From: Branchiostoma floridae
Taxonomy: Eukaryota > Chordata > Leptocardii > Amphioxiformes > Branchiostomatidae
Assembly (NCBI RefSeq): GCF_000003815.2
Contig: NC_049982.1
Coordinates: forward strand, 30,300,702-30,364,701
Length of the DNA: 64,000 bases
Direction of reading: 5' to 3'
The position numbers and the translations under genes are program-made. The notes beneath the pieces are model-generated. The model made no database searches, was not told the DNA's origin, and worked only from the letters and a program-made list of their open reading frames with translations. Positions 11,517 through 23,300 of the stretch are shown here, piece by piece. Every line of letters starts with the position of its first letter. Position 1 is the stretch's first letter.

Positions 11517-11690
11517 CAGCAGAAGCCAGTTAATTGCACAACGGATTAACACACACTTCTGTTAACTGCACGGAATCCCCAAATCCCAAACCGGTGCGGT
11601 CCAGCTGGATAACTTCGCATTATTGTACCAGCCGCATAATTGCACGAAATTCACTGGCAAATAGGCCGTGCAATTAAGCGGCTTCTACTG
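11517..11690. mobile_element. pogo/Tigger-like MITE (TA target site)
   Basis: The left end is CAGCAGAAGCCAGTTAATTG; the right end, inverted, is CAGTAGAAGCCGCTTAATTG. TA lies on both sides. The CAGTAGAA... start and TA duplication are typical of pogo/Tigger termini. No transposase. A second copy is at 14980-15106. Confidence 0.65.
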
Positions 11691-12150
11691 TATTGCTTAC
11701 ACACTGGATTGAATTTGACATGTACTTCTGTTGAAATGTTTTCTTTTGAAGCTTAGTTCCGTGTCTAAACCTAAAACACAGTGTCGCAATTGAATGCTGT
11801 GCAAATGCAGGAAACGTTGGTTCAAAATACAAGTCTCCAAAGTCCAGTACGGTCTAAACTCAGTCATGAAAAAATACTAAAAACTTTGAGACTATAAACA
11901 ATCTGGCATATATTTTGCCTATCCCATACTATCATATCTATCTTGAAATTGTATATTCCTAAATTACATACTGGTCTTTATTTTCGAACGTTTGAAGTCC
12001 TGATTGAAAAACCTTCTAGGAATCTATTTTTTATGTTGATAAGGTTATTGTTGTTTCTGACAAGTAAGACCACGTCAAATTAATTCTATGGGTGACATCC
12101 ACGCACTGAAGATTCGAAGTCTAATGCTATAAATGCGGGAGGGCGAAAAA

Positions 12151-12325
12151 AATCTTCAAGCAGATCCTACGGTAGCATAAGATAGTATCAAAAGCTGCCA
12201 GAGGTGTGAAGCCGGCTTAGGAGTGCGTTTGGCTACCTACATGGCAAATGTACACCTCTTGGCTGACTGCACTCCTTGGTCAGTTCAGTACTATCTTATG
12301 CCATCGTAGGATCTGCTTGGAGATT
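12151..12325. mobile_element. MITE with AATCTCCAAGCAGATCCTAC ends
   Basis: Left AATCTTCAAGCAGATCCTAC, then GGTAGCATAAGATAGTATCA; right end the near-exact inverse (ACTATCTTATGCCATCGTAG, GATCTGCTTGGAGATT). These are long terminal inverted repeats of about 40 bp around a core with GCCGGCTTAGGAGTG. Same family as 19293-19460. Confidence 0.75.
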
Positions 12326-12896
12326 ACAAAAAAAAAACAAGAAGGGTAAAAAAAAAACAAGATGCTAAGACTTACATTTTGAAAATAGAGATAAACGTTT
12401 TATCAAAAATAAAGTGACAAAACATTGTATCACATACAGCCAAGAAGTCTTTTATTCCTGTATTCATTTTTCCCAGCATGAATTAATACGAAAACCAACG
12501 CACGATCTGATGTCATCCATATAATTTACTTGCCTAGGCCTAAATAGAATACCTGAATAGCCAGACAAAAGGGTCCCAGATTCGGTGTCACACAGCGACA
12601 TCGGGGAATGGTAACAAAAGTCACGGGGCGACCGACCAATGATGTAATCATCTACGCCAGGGAGCGAGCATTTTTGTCAACACTACATCTCCGCATTATG
12701 AGTTGCTACGCAGTATTCATGTTCCCGGTGGGATTGTTTCTGCATAATTAGATTGCGCACCTAGCTCTACCAGGTACGGATATTGGGTTCATAGCTAGAG
12801 CCCGACAAGACACAAGGCACAAGATTTGACGGGTTTGAAGCCATAAGACGGACGGACAAGACTCTTAAGACCAAGGGATCAGTGCCAAGACAAGTG

Positions 12897-13465
12897 TAGC
12901 AAGGTAAGATCGGGAGAAATAACCGTGAAATAGGGTCTTGTTTTTGACAGGTTTCGCAGTATACGTGTCAGTGGTGATACCATACAGTACGGTAAGAGTC
13001 GACTTAGATTTTAACTTATGTTGGCAGATTTTTGTTTGCTTTTTGTCCTAATAGTTTCACAAATGTTTCTAGTTGAATACATAATTTGTAGCAAGAAATA
13101 TCGGGAGAAATAACCGTAAAATAGGGCCTTGTTTTTGACAGGTTACGCAGTGTATAATACGTGTCAGTAGTGAAAGCATACAGTACGGTATCAAAGATTC
13201 GACCCAGATTTTAACTTACATGTTGACAAATTTTTGTTCTTATGGTTTCACAAATGATATTTCCAATTGAGTACATATCTTGTAGCAATGTAAGTTCGGG
13301 AGAAATTGACGTAAAATAGGGTCTAGTTTTTGTGACAAAGTTCGCAGTGTTGTATATACACAATATATGTGTCAATAGTGCTAGCGTATACAGTACGGTA
13401 AAGTTTGAAGGCGGTTTTAACTTGACAGGTTTTGGTTCTTATAGTTTAACGAACGATGCTATCAT
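12897..13465. repeat. Tandem repeat, about 192 bp x 3
   Basis: Units start at 12897, 13089 and 13283 with TAGCAAGGTAAGATCGGGAG or close variants. Each contains GTTTTTGACAGG, a GTGTCAGT(A/G)GTG block, CATACAGTACGGTA and TTTCACAAATG. Units 1 and 3 keep a splice-donor-like AAG/GTAAG at their start. The array begins at the possible 3' end of an untranslated exon for the gene at 15236. Confidence 0.75.
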
Positions 13466-14979
13466 TTCACTACCTTAAAGTACCTTACCTAGAAAACATT
13501 GCGGCATACTGTATGGCCACTTCTAAACAGGAAAGAAAGGATATTTGACTGCACTATCAATTTCTAAGCTTCCGTAATTAGTTAGTGAAAAGGAAATTTC
13601 ATTACACCGCGCCATATTGAAAAACTAGCCTAAAGGTTGCTTGCTAGTGCGTATAAAACGGGTTTGACAACCCAATTTTCCGCGGTCTAAATTTTCAAAT
13701 CCGTGCGATTCTGCCTAAATAATGGAGTTAAGAACAGCATAGTTTCTTAGTAAAGACAGAATTGAGAACTTACAACCGAGTGATTGGAAACGTTCTTTGT
13801 TTGTTTAAAGAAAGGATTCGAGTTGGAGTTCCCCTTCATTTGCAACCTGTTTCCTTCTTGATTACCGAATACAAAAATGTCTTTAAATGGAACAAAACAT
13901 AATAATTGTTCCGTATCATTTGCGCATATTTTTACAGTTAAAATGGAAACCTTAGACCCTTTATCATTATGAAGCGATAGATTAAGTGGTAGTACCATAG
14001 TTCTATATGTTTAACTCCTCTGTAATCAAATCTAGTGGCAGTATAGATTACCTGTTTTGTTCATCCTATGGTTCAATAGGAAAGCGGCAAGTCGTGATAT
14101 TTCACCCCTAGTCTTTCATGTAATACTGAAACTACTTCAGGTCATGTTAGGAAGAACGTGCAAAAAAAATAATTATTTGCAAGATATACAATACACTACT
14201 AGGTAGACTTACCAGAATTCTGTAACAAGTTGAACGACAATTTAAGAAAAATCATTATAATACCTCATCAGAGATGGTAGTGTAACTATAACAGCTAATC
14301 AAAGTTTAAATATTTAGCACAAAATCACCTCCAGTGTGTATATAGAAAGACCGACCTAAATTCTAAAGAGTTTTTGCAAGTCATTCGTTGACTTGGAAGT
14401 AAACAAGTCATATCATACGACAATGCAAGCCTCCGCCACGAAAGCGCTAGCAACTTCCTTAGTTAAATTACTTGTGCACATTTCATAGTTTCATAATTTG
14501 TTTCTTCCCATGTTTTTCTTTATTCTCGTGACTTAAAATCAGAGTAACAACGTTATGCATATCTCCTATGGTATTGAATAAAGCTCACCACCGTAAAATG
14601 TAGATCCCGAAACATTTTTTTTTACTCCTAACACCTTTGACTTAACAGTAAATCGCTATGTAAAGTGATACTAGATTTTCCCTATACAGACAAATGACTT
14701 GAAAGGGTGCAGGAAATAATTCTTACGTGTAAACCTACACGGTACCAAGACTGGCGCCAAATGTCCAGGTATTTATGCTAGCAAACGTGGGATCGAGAGG
14801 TCACGAGTTCGATTCCTCACAAGACTTTGTGTCCCTGGAAAGGGAACTCAATTGAATAGAAAAAGACGCGTACGATGGAAGCTCCGCCCCAATAACGTGC
14901 CCAAAACACAGTGGCCTCTGCCGGACTACACTTACCTACTTAGCAATGGGTAGCATTAGTATGGCTTTAAAACAAAATA
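13466..14979. other. Non-coding, possibly a 5' intron of the gene at 15236
   Basis: No supported exon. A degenerate tRNA-like B box (GGTCACGAGTTCGATTCCT, about 14802-14820) marks a SINE remnant. Otherwise AT-rich unique sequence. Confidence 0.35.
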
Positions 14980-15106
14980 CAGTAGAAGCCGTTTAATTGC
15001 ACGTCCAATTTGCCAGTGTTTTTATCCGTGCAATTATCCGGGTTGAGTAGCAATGCGAAGTTATCCATCCAGACTGCATCGGATTGCAGTTAACCGGCTT
15101 CTACTT
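14980..15106. mobile_element. pogo/Tigger-like MITE, second copy
   Basis: CAGTAGAAGCCGTTTAATTG on the left and the inverse AACCGGCTTCTACT on the right, about 130 bp upstream of the start codon at 15236. Same family as 11517-11690. Confidence 0.6.
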
Positions 15107-15235
15107 TAAAACATTTGTATTTTATTTTTGAATAAAGAGAGTAAAGAAAATACGTACTCGTAGACGAAAATGGCAAAAACTGTCTTTTTATAGACGTTTG
15201 ACAAATCGTACCCTTGTTCTACAGACTTGCAAACC

Positions 15236-17441
15236 ATGGGAAAGATAACCACCAATCCCGGGGAGAAGAAGCCTGCAGAGCCGGCGGTCGAGGTGCAGGT
15301 AGAGCCGACCGCCCCGCTGCCTCAGAAGGTGACCGCGACCGAGCTCCCCCCACCGATTACCGTGATAAATGCACCCCCACCACGTAGGAACCGCCGGTGC
15401 TGCATCATCACCCTGACGGTGCTGATCGTGCTGATGGTCGGCATCTCCATCACTCTGGGCGCCCTGTACATGAGGAAGCACCACGGCCGCGATCACGACG
15501 AACCCGACGTAAGTCTAAACTCCTTTTTTTTCTGTAACGGAGGGTGCCCTAACTCCGACATACCCGTAACTTCGGACGGGATTTTAATTTAGGGTCTCAT
15601 TATGTAGAAGTTATGTTTTCATCTACAATACTGAATAAAATCCAAAGTTAAGGTACAGAGTTGTCGTGCGGATACAGGTATTTGTGTATAGTGGTCGATT
15701 TTGGCGTTACAATGAAAATTTTAGCTATGTGTAGTGCATCCTATTTGTGTTTTTTTTTACCTCCATAAAACCGGATGTATTGTATTCAGTTGGGCAGCCT
15801 ACATTTGTACCTGGGTGTAAGGACTCCAATAATATCTTTCATGCTAAGGAAAAAGACATACAAACCACATGCAAATAACCAAATGCTACTAAAAACATAA
15901 CCTTCTCGGCGAAGGTAATAATACTTATAGAAAGGCATACGTGACAATTCGTGCGAACGTTGACCTCTGTGGTGACCTTGCGTGTCTGGTCCTGACAGGT
16001 ACAGCACCGTACCTGGCGCTGACTGGCACTCCCGACATGCCCTGCGCGCAGTCAAGCGTTCATGCAAAACCGTCTCGGTCACGCAAATATTCAAAGATAG
16101 AAAGATGTAACGAAGTTGATATATTGAAATGATATCCGCACATAAAGATAGGAATCATTTTCTCCATTTGCACCGTTTGAAAAAGAACAACCATTTTTAA
16201 AATCGAATATCTTAAATTTGCTGTACAAAAGAGGAACGTATTATTACACTAAGAACTTAGAACTCAAAGGTCTGTAGTGTATGTAAATACAATCTTACAA
16301 TGTTACAGATATCATTTTTTGGGCTTGACACCGCCCACCAAGAATGCACTTCATCGTCTATACAATTTGCCGCTCAAATAACGTTACAACTAGCTATGTT
16401 GGTGTTTTTTGGATCTAAATTAAAGTAAGAGGCTTGTGAAGACCATTGGCCTGTCGGTATTTTTAGTCTTGGGCAAAATTCTTCGTGCCGGCCCGTACCA
16501 ACGAGCCATGTCCCGACCCCGGACGTTTTCAGCGGGATGTTGTTGTGTAAGGCCATGTTGATTTGATTATATGGATGACATCCTCTGGGAACCCTAAAAC
16601 TTATGCGAGCGTGCGTATAAAAAAAATTTGGCCAAAATAGGTACCTTCATAATAAAACTAAGGGACAAGGAAGATTGAACAAATGACTTAACACACAAAT
16701 AGCACCGGAACAATAGCATAGTATTTTTTTATTTAATTTTGTTCTTTTTCACTTTGGCTTTGGGACCTTGCACTTTGGTATTAATATTTTACAACATTAG
16801 TAACTGTTTTCGATATTCATTTGCAATCTATGACATCTATTTGAACTACACAATATATGTGTGTAAAGAATTATTTACTGTATAGAAAAACAGAAACTTT
16901 CAGTTTACTTTATACTTCGCACCCTATTTCCCTACACCCACTCAAGTTTTGTGTGATGAATGTGTTCCTTTTGTAAGGTCATAGTCTCTGAAATCCGGTT
17001 GCCAAATACTGAACTAAACGAAAGAATATCTATATTACTATGTACTAGATGTGTTTTTTCTTCTTTGATTAAAGAGTTCATTTTGTTGTGTTCACGCAGC
17101 ACTGGGAGGGAGAGAATGACGGCGACTGGGATGAGCTGATGGGCGGGGGCGGAGACAAGCCCGGACATCCCGGTAGCCACAGCGGAGGACACCGTCCCGG
17201 CCACGGCAGTGGAGAGCACCGCCCCGGACACGGCAGCGGAGGACACCGCCCCGGCCACGGCAGTGGAGAACACCGCCCGGGCCACGACAGCAGCAGCAGC
17301 GAGGAACATGGTCACGGTGGGCATCGTCCCCACCGTCCCTGGCCACGCCCTTCTGGAGAGCCACGCCCGTCTGGAGAGCCACGCCCGTCCGAGAAGCCAA
17401 GGCCCCGCCCATCTGAGGTTCCGTACCCACCACCACACTAA
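15236..17441 (+). CDS. Single-pass membrane protein with His/Gly/Pro repeat tail (two coding exons)
   Basis: Exon 1 is 15236-15508 (91 codons; ACC-ATG-G context; donor GTAAGT) and exon 2 is 17100-17441 (113 codons plus stop; acceptor TTCACGCAG). Both join at phase 0, giving 204 residues. Residues 1-49 are Pro/Glu/Val-rich and begin MGKITTN (Gly2 with Thr6 would permit myristoylation, unproven). RRNRRCC precedes a helix at about 56-79, followed by MRKHHGRDHDEPD. The tail starts HWEGENDGDWDELM, then has SGGHRPGHG / SGEHRPGHG x4 (a 27-bp coding minisatellite) and RPSGEP repeats. An acceptor (TTGTTCTACAG, ending 15224) just upstream implies a spliced 5' UTR. AATAAA is at 17571. The head, helix and phase-0 junction before an acidic W/M-rich segment parallel the array genes to the right, so I take it as their divergent paralogue. 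His clusters could bind metal; function unknown. Confidence 0.75.
15509..17099 (+). other. Intron of the His/Gly/Pro-tail gene
   Basis: About 1.6 kb from GTAAGT to CACGCAG. It contains no recognised gene. A GATGACATCC motif near 16573 is shared with the inverted-repeat element at 37473-37999. Confidence 0.6.
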
Positions 17442-17570
17442 AGAGATCCCGGCCGAAATATTAGCCCGTTCACGGTTGAAACGCGCATGTGCTGTGTGAT
17501 GCATTGTGGGTAAAGGGTTGCAGTTGAACCCTCTGAGAATTTTACAAAATACGTCTGCACTTACACATGT

Positions 17571-17576
17571 AATAAA
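17571..17576 (+). terminator. Polyadenylation signal AATAAA
   Basis: The first AATAAA after the stop at 17441, 130 bp downstream. Confidence 0.6.
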
Positions 17577-17599
17577 CGTGGTTTAGACGAGAATTGTTT

Positions 17600-19290
17600 A
17601 CTCTTTGACCTCTATCTTTGACCTTTGACCTCACGCATGCGTAGTTACAACTGTGGACCGGCTTATGATTGCTGAAAAGATGACGGAAACTCTTTTACTT
17701 AAAGTGTGACAAGCTAATCCGGAATGCGAAGCATTGACATATATTCTACCAAGAGGAGGTTATGGAGCCATCCCAGCATTCCTTGCGATACACATTGCAC
17801 AACACACGACTATCAAGAAGAATATAGGTCTAATCATGTTTACAGATCAAATTGTTCCGGTTGCTTCATTGTCAAATTTGAGTACAATATGACGAGTGTA
17901 TGTTTGACAGTAGCCACCTGGGATGTGCAATGTGAAGTATGCGTTGCAAGGAATGCTGGGACGTGTGCATAACCTCCTCTGGTATTTACTAAAGTGCCTT
18001 GATGCAACTAAATGGGAGCTTATAATGATACGGTCATCTTGTTTTTTGCTTTAATACATGCATATAAAAAGTCATTCAAGGAAATCTGCAGCGAGAATTA
18101 ATATTCGTAGAATTCTAAATATTGTGGAATTCCGAAGGAATCTTCTAAAGGGAAAAGTTTAGTAATGGCTTTATGCCAACACTCGTTGTCTGATGATATG
18201 GACAATTGCTTATTCGCTTCAATGCTACATTTTTATGGAAAATCGATGTTAACATCAGAAAGCAACAGTGGAGATTGATTTGGAGAAAGTTCAAGATTGT
18301 ATCTTGTAAGAATTGTTTAATTAAAGCTGAGTTGTAGATTTTCTTCTCTGTATAATGTAAACATGGATGTAAATATTCATATGGTGCCTATATCGAGAGG
18401 GACTTTATATTTGTTATTAAACTTACTATCAAAAGAATATGCTCTATACGATTGGACTGAAATACATTGGATGAGGCAACAAGAATGGTACGTTGTGCTT
18501 TTGTAATATTGCTAGTCGAGAAATAAAAGATGCTATAAAGTTTACAAGTCTACATTCTTTATCATAGGATATAGTAACCATACATTACTTACCTTCGCCA
18601 ATGTTATTTTTCAATAGCCTGTCTGTGAGTGTGTGTGTATGTGTGTCACTGTGTGTGTGTGCACGTGTGTGTGTGTGAGTGTGTGTATGTGTCACTGTGT
18701 GCGTGTGTGTGTGTATATATATGTGTGTGTGTGTGTGTGTGTGAGTGAGTGAGTGTGTGTGAGTGTGTGTGTGTATGTGTGTGTGAGCCAAATGCCACGA
18801 AGTTGTAGATTATATATATTCATTAAGTTGACGAATATCGTGCACCTACATTTATCCGTTTGTTCGAAGCATACAAAATATCAAGATATACTACGAACTT
18901 ACACAGCTCAAGGTTAAGTTCCAGCTAATCCTGCCTGACTTCCAAAGGCCCTCCCACCGGCTTAGTCTGTGTGACACAAACTCTGCTGTCCAGGGATGTA
19001 ACTGGCCTGATACCACCCATATGACCAAACAAATAAAAGTCCTTCCGCACGCCAATCAAACTGCTAAACTGAGCAAATTTGGACCAAGATGAGAAAGCTT
19101 AGACCCACCCTGTTCATTCTAACCCCAACTGAGTCGCAAGTTTGGGCCAAAATCATCAGAGAAAAAGAGGATTTTCAAGGATTCTAGGTGGCTATAATCG
19201 TTCATATATATGTTGTGCCTTCTAATGCACAACTCAACTCTGACGTCTGCCCTAAAGCCGATGGCCTCGTGTATGAGGGAGCTTAACATA
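17600..19290. other. Intergenic, with a GT microsatellite
   Basis: Nothing is recognised except the (GT)n tract at 18618-18788 and a short relative of the TAGCCTG...GGCTA repeat near 18965-19010. Confidence 0.4.
18618..18788. repeat. (GT)n microsatellite
   Basis: About 170 bp of GTGTGT with GA, AT and CA interruptions. The His/Thr-rich frame on the opposite strand is its translation, not a gene. Confidence 0.95.
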
Positions 19291-19292
19291 TA

Positions 19293-19460
19293 AATCTCCA
19301 AGCAGAACCTACGGTATGGTAAGATAGAATCAAAAGCTGGCAGAGGAGTGAAGCCGGCTTAGGAGTGTGTTTGTACAAGGCAAATGGACACGTTTTGGAT
19401 GACTAAACTCCTTGGCCAGTTTGATACCATCTTATGCCATTGTAGGATCTGCTTGGAGAT
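19293..19460. mobile_element. MITE with AATCTCCAAGCAGATCCTAC ends, second copy
   Basis: AATCTCCAAGCAGAACCTAC at the left, GTAGGATCTGCTTGGAGAT at the right, with AAGATAGAATCAAAAGCTGG and its counterpart just inside. Close to 12151-12325. It marks the left edge of the tandem gene array. Confidence 0.75.
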
Positions 19461-19759
19461 AAAGCTTATATGGCGTCAACCTTCTGCACGTAAAAGAACT
19501 AAACACACCTATCGAGAAGATAAGGGTATTAAATTAAACCCGATGTGCTTGGCCCAAAACGCGAGCCGTTTACGCAAAGCCGCCGAACACCTTGCACTAC
19601 TAGCACAAGAAAAAGTGTCATGCTTCGTTCTTTGTCTGATGTGGCAATATATACCTTCACCTTGCACGATACAATCGCTTGATCATACAGGTTTTACGTT
19701 ACATGCTTACACACACACAGAGCTTTTCAGCCATTGGACAAAGAAAGGTCAATGTAATT

Positions 19760-19874
19760 CTCACCTTCTGAGGATGGACCAATCAGATCGGAGAGTTAGA
19801 TTCCATCGAGAACCCCCCGTGGCCGATTGCGCAGTAGAAAATTCACAAGGAGCTCGAGCAGGTTGCGAAAAAAG
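19760..19874 (+). promoter_or_regulatory. Promoter block and non-coding first exon, array copy 1
   Basis: CCAAT at 19779 is followed by the conserved GGAGAGTTAGATT..., GCCGATTGCGCAGT and GGAGCTCGAGCAGG blocks, ending AAAAAAG/GTAATG, a splice donor, at 19874. The same block lies about 450-550 bp upstream of exon 1 in every full copy. The transcription start is not known. Confidence 0.5.
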
Positions 19875-20321
19875 GTAATGCTACTATTTCTTATCTTAAA
19901 GGCATACGATGTAACATTTTGGCTTCAAGTTGGAAACACCACCATGAACTGGAATCTTTTGTTTGTAAACAACAACTTCCTAGCCACCAGTAGGCTTCTT
20001 AGGGTTTGGGGTAATCAGTTGATCACACTCCAGGTTGGCTACAGGGGAGAACAATCAAGGTCTTCTTCGAAAAACACTCCTTTTTTTTTTTTTGCTTCAG
20101 AATAATCTTACATATCATAGCTTTAAATCAACGGCCATCCAATCCATTCATCCTAGCGCTCAAGACATTCTTGAGAAGGTTTAGAACACCTTGTATTTTT
20201 TGTCTAATGTGAATCTGATGTCTTTGAGTCACAGACCAGTTCGGGAAACTGTTTGGATTATTTTGTCTCTTTGCACATAGCGCAAACTTCTGAGAGAAGA
20301 CCATCGTGAACTTCTTTCTCA

Positions 20322-23300
20322 ATGGGCAAGCTGACGGTCGAGGCTACGGGAAAGACAGGCCCAGAGGACCCGCCTCCCTATCCTTTGGAGCCCCTCCCAA
20401 CTAAGCCTGGTCTACAGACTAACATCGTGGTACCAGAGGAGGTGCCTGGTCATCCATCGGTCAGTACTAAGGATTTTCAATTCGCTTGTTGCGTACTGGT
20501 AGAGCGATCGCTTCGGAATCTGGAGGTCATGAGTTCGATGCCCGCCGTTCCCCCGACATTATGCCCTTGGGAAAGACACTTTACACGTCCTTCCACACTT
20601 AACCCAGGTGTACAAATGGGTACCTGACTTTGGTTGGGAAGGTAGAAGAAAAAGACGAAATTGATGCGCGCGGATGCCATCTATATAACCGATATTTTCT
20701 CACTTTAATTTTACAAAGTTTATGATGTCTACTTTGAAAGTTTGCCCTCTGAATTTTTACCCATCTTATTGCCCTTTCTCATACTTTTTGAAGTCTGCAG
20801 AGGATGTCATCCATAACATTTACTTGTTGTAATCTAGTTATGATAGAATACTGGTATTCCTACTTGCCCGCATTAGTCAACATGATCATGACCTTATGTC
20901 ATCTACAGGCTCGCCCCAGACGGTGCCCGAAGAAGTGCGGGACCATCGCCCTGGTTACCGTCTGTGTGGTGCTGGTGGTGTCGCTGGTCATCCTCGGGGT
21001 CAAGCTGGCCAAGAAACATAAGATGGCCGGGAAACATGGTTGCAGGGACCGTGGAGAGGAAGGACACATGGTAAGGAAATATTTATCTTTATGCTTTCCC
21101 CGACAGGGAAAACATATTGTTTTTGCTGGTGTATTTACATGTGTTCTTCTTTTTCTGTCATGAACCAACCAGAGCTTAGAACTGCAGCAGCTACAAAAGG
21201 CTACAAGGAAAACATTCTACATATTCGCGAAAACGTTACTATCTAGTTTTTAGTTCACAGTTAGTTTCAACAGGCATGTCAAGAAAGTATCTTTTAGAGT
21301 GAAGATGCATCCGTGTTAGCAGAAGTCATTCTGAATTGAAGTTGAACGGCAATTTCCAACACAAAACTTGAACTTATTGGTTAATTGCCCAGCTCCAATT
21401 TTTGTCAAGGAATGAGCAATTCAATACAATGCAGATCAAGCACGTGTCTAGGTGAGAAGTGGATCATTAGTTGCAGAAAGTTTATGCCGCCCCGGTCCAT
21501 GTTTAGAGTGGGTTGCTCATTCACTGACAAAGACTCGAGTTAAACAATTGTGCAGTCGAAAATTTAGGCACGTCAAAATTTTGTAGTTAAAAACTAACAG
21601 TTCAACTAGTTAACTTTGCTTTTAAAATTTTGCAATGAAAAGTTGCTGAAAAGCATGCTGAAATCTGCATGGATTGCAGAAAAACAGTTCACAATGATGA
21701 TGAATAATCATACACAGAAATACATAACTGTTGCCAATTTCCAGTATATGCTTTCCGTCTAGATAGATTTCAGAGACTGGCTTTATCAAATGCGTTTTGT
21801 TTTATTATGTCTTAGGAACATTCACCTTTGACATGTTACCCACAATGGACTTTGCTGCGCATGCGTACTTAAAACCACGAACCTCCTTATTTTTTATGAT
21901 AGGGGGACTATGACTGCGAAGAGATGGAGGACATGGATGAGATGGGCGAGGAAGGAGAGCAGTCGGAGGGGTCAGACGGACATGTCGCGCAGATTTCCGT
22001 TTCGTAAACCGTCGTTGCCTTCGAGAAGCGTCGTTGCCAAATTTTGGAACCCTCGTTGCCTTTCTAACCGGCGATGCCATTTCCGAGCGACCGATCGTGA
22101 ATTCCGAGTGCTCGCGGCATGTTCGTGAAGTTTCCGTAGCTTCTCGGGAAGTTTCTGTAATTCATAAAAGAAGGACCAGATCTTGCTCCACTGTGGGAAG
22201 AAGACCTTCTCAGGACTGTAACTCTGTCTTCTACTCAGTTGAGGAGTACCGAAGCGTCACATGACGATATACGTACACCGTTTGGGGAGTACATTTGGCC
22301 ACGGAGTGCCATGTAGATAGACTAGAGTCATTGGTAATGTAGGATTTTTCTCCGACTCTAACACTAACAGTAGAGGGGGTGGGGTGGACTGAAGTCACCG
22401 GATTGGAAATTGGTAAAGGTTACTGACCAATTCTGGACTGGATCAAGGAACGGTCTGGGCACTTTGCAAGAGGGTCAGTATGGGGGGTCCAGACAACGAT
22501 TTACGCTGAATTCAGGAGAACCCCCTTCGTATTACGCTAAATCAAGGAAGGCAATTACGCTAAATTTCGTCACCTCGCTACGATTTACGTAGATAAGATG
22601 GTTTTCCCTACGAATTACGGGAAATAAAATAGGCTGCCTACGCCTTACGTAAAAGAGCATGCAGACCCTCTTGCAAGGAGCTTTTCAGATATTTCTGGGC
22701 TGCAACTAAGGTTAGGGATAGAACCTGATTTTGTACCTCTTCCGCCCTCACCACATTTTTGGAACAGTCCATTATTGAAGGAGGGGCTGGTAACATGGCT
22801 TAGAAACACAGACAAGCGGCAGGCATTGCCATTCACGTACCGTGTTAGTGGAGTTGGGAGTCAGTCAGAGTCTGACCAAGTTGGTCTGACAAACTGACTC
22901 ACAACGTCACCAACACCTTTTTTCAGTAGACGCTCCACCCAAGGAGCTTTTACATCATATAGCAGACAATAGCTATAGAACTTGTAAATGTAGCAGGCTC
23001 TTACGGTCAGGTCGATAATGTATGTATGTTTTGACACTTCTCACATGCATGACATTACATTGATGTGCGACCTCATTAAAGTGTCGGATTTACATACAGA
23101 TGGCGTCTGGCAAGGAGCTTTTATCTTTGCGTCTGGTAACAAAAAGAAATAAATTTGTGGACACTTTGCTCCTTCTAACACTAATTCACCCTTCATGTAG
23201 ACATTAGAAGTAATAACTTTGATACAAGGGCTCAGAAATAAAGCACATTTTTGATAACATAATAATAAAATATCTTTATTGCAAACTCATGCCCGATGGC

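Noticed and set aside
16932-17504. 190-residue Ala/Val-rich minus-strand frame opposite the His/Gly/Pro-tail exon
   Set aside because: The plus-strand exon has canonical splice sites, a matching first exon and a downstream AATAAA; the other frames stay open because the repeat is GC-rich and in 27-bp units.
18585-18791. His/Thr repeat protein on the minus strand
   Set aside because: Translation of the GT microsatellite.
20460-20627. Extension of exon 1 past the donor into a 101-residue protein
   Set aside because: The reading frame enters a SINE-like repeat; copies without the SINE stop soon after the donor, and the GTCAGT donor is conserved with phase 0 in all copies.
21805-22080. Basic Arg/Lys-rich protein on the minus strand (and its twin at 23693-23983)
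   Set aside because: Both are translations of the inverted termini of the 1.87-kb transposon plus adjacent exon 3 sequence.
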